A stretch of 5,709 nt of DNA from Deltaproteobacteria bacterium. Its GTDB lineage: Bacteria > Desulfobacterota > Desulfarculia > Adiutricales > Adiutricaceae. Location: positions 1 through 5,709 of the forward strand of contig JAITJP010000441.1 of NCBI GenBank assembly GCA_031278835.1, written 5' to 3'. Positions 4,548 through 5,709 of the stretch are shown one piece after another (the stretch's first letter is position 1; every line of letters starts with the position of its first letter). The notes beneath the pieces are model-generated. The model did no database searches. It was not told the origin of the DNA and was given only the letters and a program-made list of their open reading frames with translations. The position numbers and the translations under genes are program-made.

Positions 4548-5596
4548 CAGGGGCCATCCTTAAGGGCCCAGAGGTTTTCGAGGCATTGGCCCTCGGAGAG
4601 TTTTAGAGCCAAAGTGGCCAGGGCCTTTAGTTCTTGGGCGTCGGAGAAGGTCAGTTTTATGGTGGTTAAGACGTCCTCAAAATCTTGGTCAAGTTCCAGT
4701 TTAAAATTTTCAGGCAGGGCCAGGGCTTTTAGTGAGTTTTTTCTTAGTTGGGTAAGCTGGCTTAGGTAGGGAAAGCGCAGGCAGCGCAGGTAGTCGCGGG
4801 CCTTTTTTTCGGCCTGGGGCCCGGACAGGGCGGTGAGCTGGCTGGAGTTTAGGGTTTGATTCAAAAATTGGTCGCCCTGGGAGTCTCTAAGATCGCTTAG
4901 CCAGTCTAGCCAAAGGCGGCGGTTTTGTTTACTGGGTCCTAGTCGCGAGATTAATTCTAAAATTTTTTCTTGGAGAAAACCGGGCCAGGCGGCTAAAGCC
5001 AAGGCGTTTTCTGGGTCAAAGGCCCCCTTGGCCATTAAATCCAAAGCCTGTCGGGGTAAGAGGGCGGCCTGCTCTAGGCCCAAAAGGGTCTGGCTTTGGG
5101 GCTTAAAGCCCAGTAGACCGGCGATGCTTGGCCAGGCCTCTTGGGGCGCTTCTTTTTTGGCCAGGTTCCAGACCAGGGTAAGTTCGGCCAGGTTAAAACC
5201 GCGCTCCAAATTGTCGGTAATGGCCGCTAGGAGTAATTGAGTGGAGCTTGGGGCCGGGCCCAGAGAAAAAGGCACTTGACAAGGGATGGAGGTGACTTTG
5301 AGAAGTTTTAGGGCCTCAAGCCGGCGGGAGCCGGAGACAATGACGGCTTTATGGTTTTGGTCTTGGGCCACCCAAAGGGGCCTTAGTAAGCCCAGGCTTT
5401 TGATGGACTCGACTAGGGGCTCTAGGGGGCGGCCGTGGGAAAGGGGCAGGGCGTAAAGATCTTGGGGCTTTAACCAAATCAAAGCCAAAGCCTGGTTTTC
5501 AAGCTCGGCTAAGGCTTTTAGGCCATCGGCCAAATCAGGCCCAAGGCCTGATTTGGCGCATTGGCCATGGCCCCAATGATAGGCGCTTAAAGTCAA
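4544..5596 (-). CDS. ParB-like N-terminal domain protein
   Basis: This 350-residue protein has a ParB/Spo0J-type N-terminal domain at about 38-137. It is seen in IWLKPQDLYALP, then SIKSLGLLRPLWV (64-76), the box-II-like VSGSRRLEALKLL (87-99, compare GERRxxA of ParB), and ITDNLERGFNLAE (126-138, compare the N(I/L)xR...L..xE region). A helical region at 154-181 could be the DNA-binding helix-turn-helix; the C-terminal half is not recognised. ParB-fold proteins bind DNA and often CTP, but this is not an ordinary chromosomal ParB: no ParA is adjacent and it pairs with a radical SAM gene. The TTG start at 5596 has GGAG seven bases upstream. An alternative TTG at 5533 lies one base after the RidA stop and would remove 21 residues, sparing the domain. 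Confidence 0.82.
   Translation of the reverse strand: MTLSAYHWGHGQCAKSGLGPDLADGLKALAELENQALALIWLKPQDLYALPLSHGRPLEPLVESIKSLGLLRPLWVAQDQNHKAVIVSGSRRLEALKLLKVTSIPCQVPFSLGPAPSSTQLLLAAITDNLERGFNLAELTLVWNLAKKEAPQEAWPSIAGLLGFKPQSQTLLGLEQAALLPRQALDLMAKGAFDPENALALAAWPGFLQEKILELISRLGPSKQNRRLWLDWLSDLRDSQGDQFLNQTLNSSQLTALSGPQAEKKARDYLRCLRFPYLSQLTQLRKNSLKALALPENFKLELDQDFEDVLTTIKLTFSDAQELKALATLALKLSEGQCLENLWALKDGPW
4557..4561 (-). promoter_or_regulatory. Ribosome binding site of the SPL-family gene, inside the ParB-like gene
   Basis: AAGGA on the minus strand lies nine bases before the GTG start at 4547, within the last codons of the ParB-like gene. With the 4-nt GTGA overlap it supports coupled translation. 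Confidence 0.6.
5529..5557. repeat. Perfect 13-bp-arm inverted repeat across the RidA stop
   Basis: GCCAAATCAGGCC (5529-5541) and its exact reverse complement (5545-5557) flank a 3-nt loop. In the mRNA this is a strong hairpin covering the RidA stop codon (5537-5535) and codons 14-23 of the ParB-like gene counted from the TTG at 5596. No T-run follows, so it is not an intrinsic terminator. It could set the RidA/ParB-like ratio by shielding the alternative TTG at 5533, or by stabilising the upstream mRNA end. Confidence 0.8.
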
Positions 5597-5709
5597 TCTC
5601 GAGCTCCGCCACGGCCTCGCTCTCGATCTGGGCGCCCCTGGGCAGGGCGGCCACCTGGTCCGTGCTTCGGGCCGGAAAATCTTTGGTAAAAAAGCTGGCG
5701 TAGACTTCG
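5535..5709 (-). CDS. RidA-family (YjgF/YER057c) imine/enamine deaminase, C-terminal part
   Basis: The last 57 codons are in the window; the 5' part lies beyond the right edge. RidA proteins hydrolyse reactive enamine/imine intermediates such as 2-aminoacrylate released by PLP enzymes, acting as cytosolic trimers. The visible EVYASFFTKDFPARSTDQVA, then ALPRGAQIESEAVA, is the canonical end of the family. It includes the PARS arginine that binds substrate carboxylate and the glutamate of the final strand. Usual members end a few residues after EAVA; this one reads on for 24 residues to a TGA at 5537-5535, overlapping the ParB-like gene by 62 nt. The conserved part is visibly more GC-rich (CTG, GTG, GCC codons) than the two genes downstream. 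Confidence 0.85.
   Translation of the reverse strand, partial: EVYASFFTKDFPARSTDQVAALPRGAQIESEAVAELEIDFKRLSLGPWPMRQIRPWA
5604..5607 (-). promoter_or_regulatory. Ribosome binding site supporting the TTG start of the ParB-like gene
   Basis: GGAG on the minus strand stands seven bases before the TTG at 5596, an ideal distance. It favours this start although it lies inside the RidA coding sequence; no comparable site precedes the TTG at 5533. Confidence 0.55.

Overview
This 5.7 kb window appears to come from a Gram-negative bacterium. The coding style favours TTG/TTA/CTA leucine codons beside many GGCC tracts, TTG and GTG starts are used, and promoters are canonical sigma-70 type. The mix of a RidA homologue, a spore-photoproduct-lyase-like radical SAM protein and a ParB-like protein would fit a deltaproteobacterial (Desulfobacterota-like) genome. 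That assignment is a guess from gene content and is not demonstrated.

Left part (1-900): no credible protein gene. It holds a tandem array of four small, self-contained transcription units, all on the minus strand. Each has an excellent sigma-70 promoter (TTGACA/TTGACG, 17-18 nt spacer, TATAAA/TATAAT), a transcribed stretch of about 60-80 nt, and a GC-rich hairpin followed by a T-run (the terminator of unit 1 is cut by the left window edge). Promoters recur every 274, 262 and 258 bp. Units 1 and 2 are a 274-bp tandem duplication whose visible RNA-coding parts differ by one base, while the DNA between them has diverged. Three of the four RNAs carry CUCCU, the complement of a Shine-Dalgarno GGAG. 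This small-RNA array is the most interesting object in the window.

Middle (893-2212): about 1.3 kb of mostly AT-rich DNA with no convincing gene. It has a few GC-richer islands that may be gene debris, a 16-bp perfect palindrome and a 22-bp-spaced direct repeat. It is followed by a plus-strand orphan DNA adenine methyltransferase of the Dam (D12) family, which carries an N-terminal helix-turn-helix-like extension.

Right part (3290-5709): a short convergent intergenic region containing ten octamer tandem repeats, then three minus-strand genes transcribed right to left: the 3' end of a RidA-family gene (running off the window), a ParB-like protein, and an SPL-family radical SAM protein. RidA and ParB-like overlap by 62 nt if the best-supported TTG start is used. 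The ParB-like and SPL genes overlap by 4 nt (GTGA), so these two are probably translationally coupled and may act together on DNA. A perfect 13-bp-arm inverted repeat lies across the RidA stop.

The small-RNA array, the orphan methylase and the ParB-SPL pair need not be functionally connected. The array and the methylase sit in AT-rich, accessory-looking DNA, whereas the RidA-ParB-SPL cluster looks like ordinary chromosomal operon sequence.
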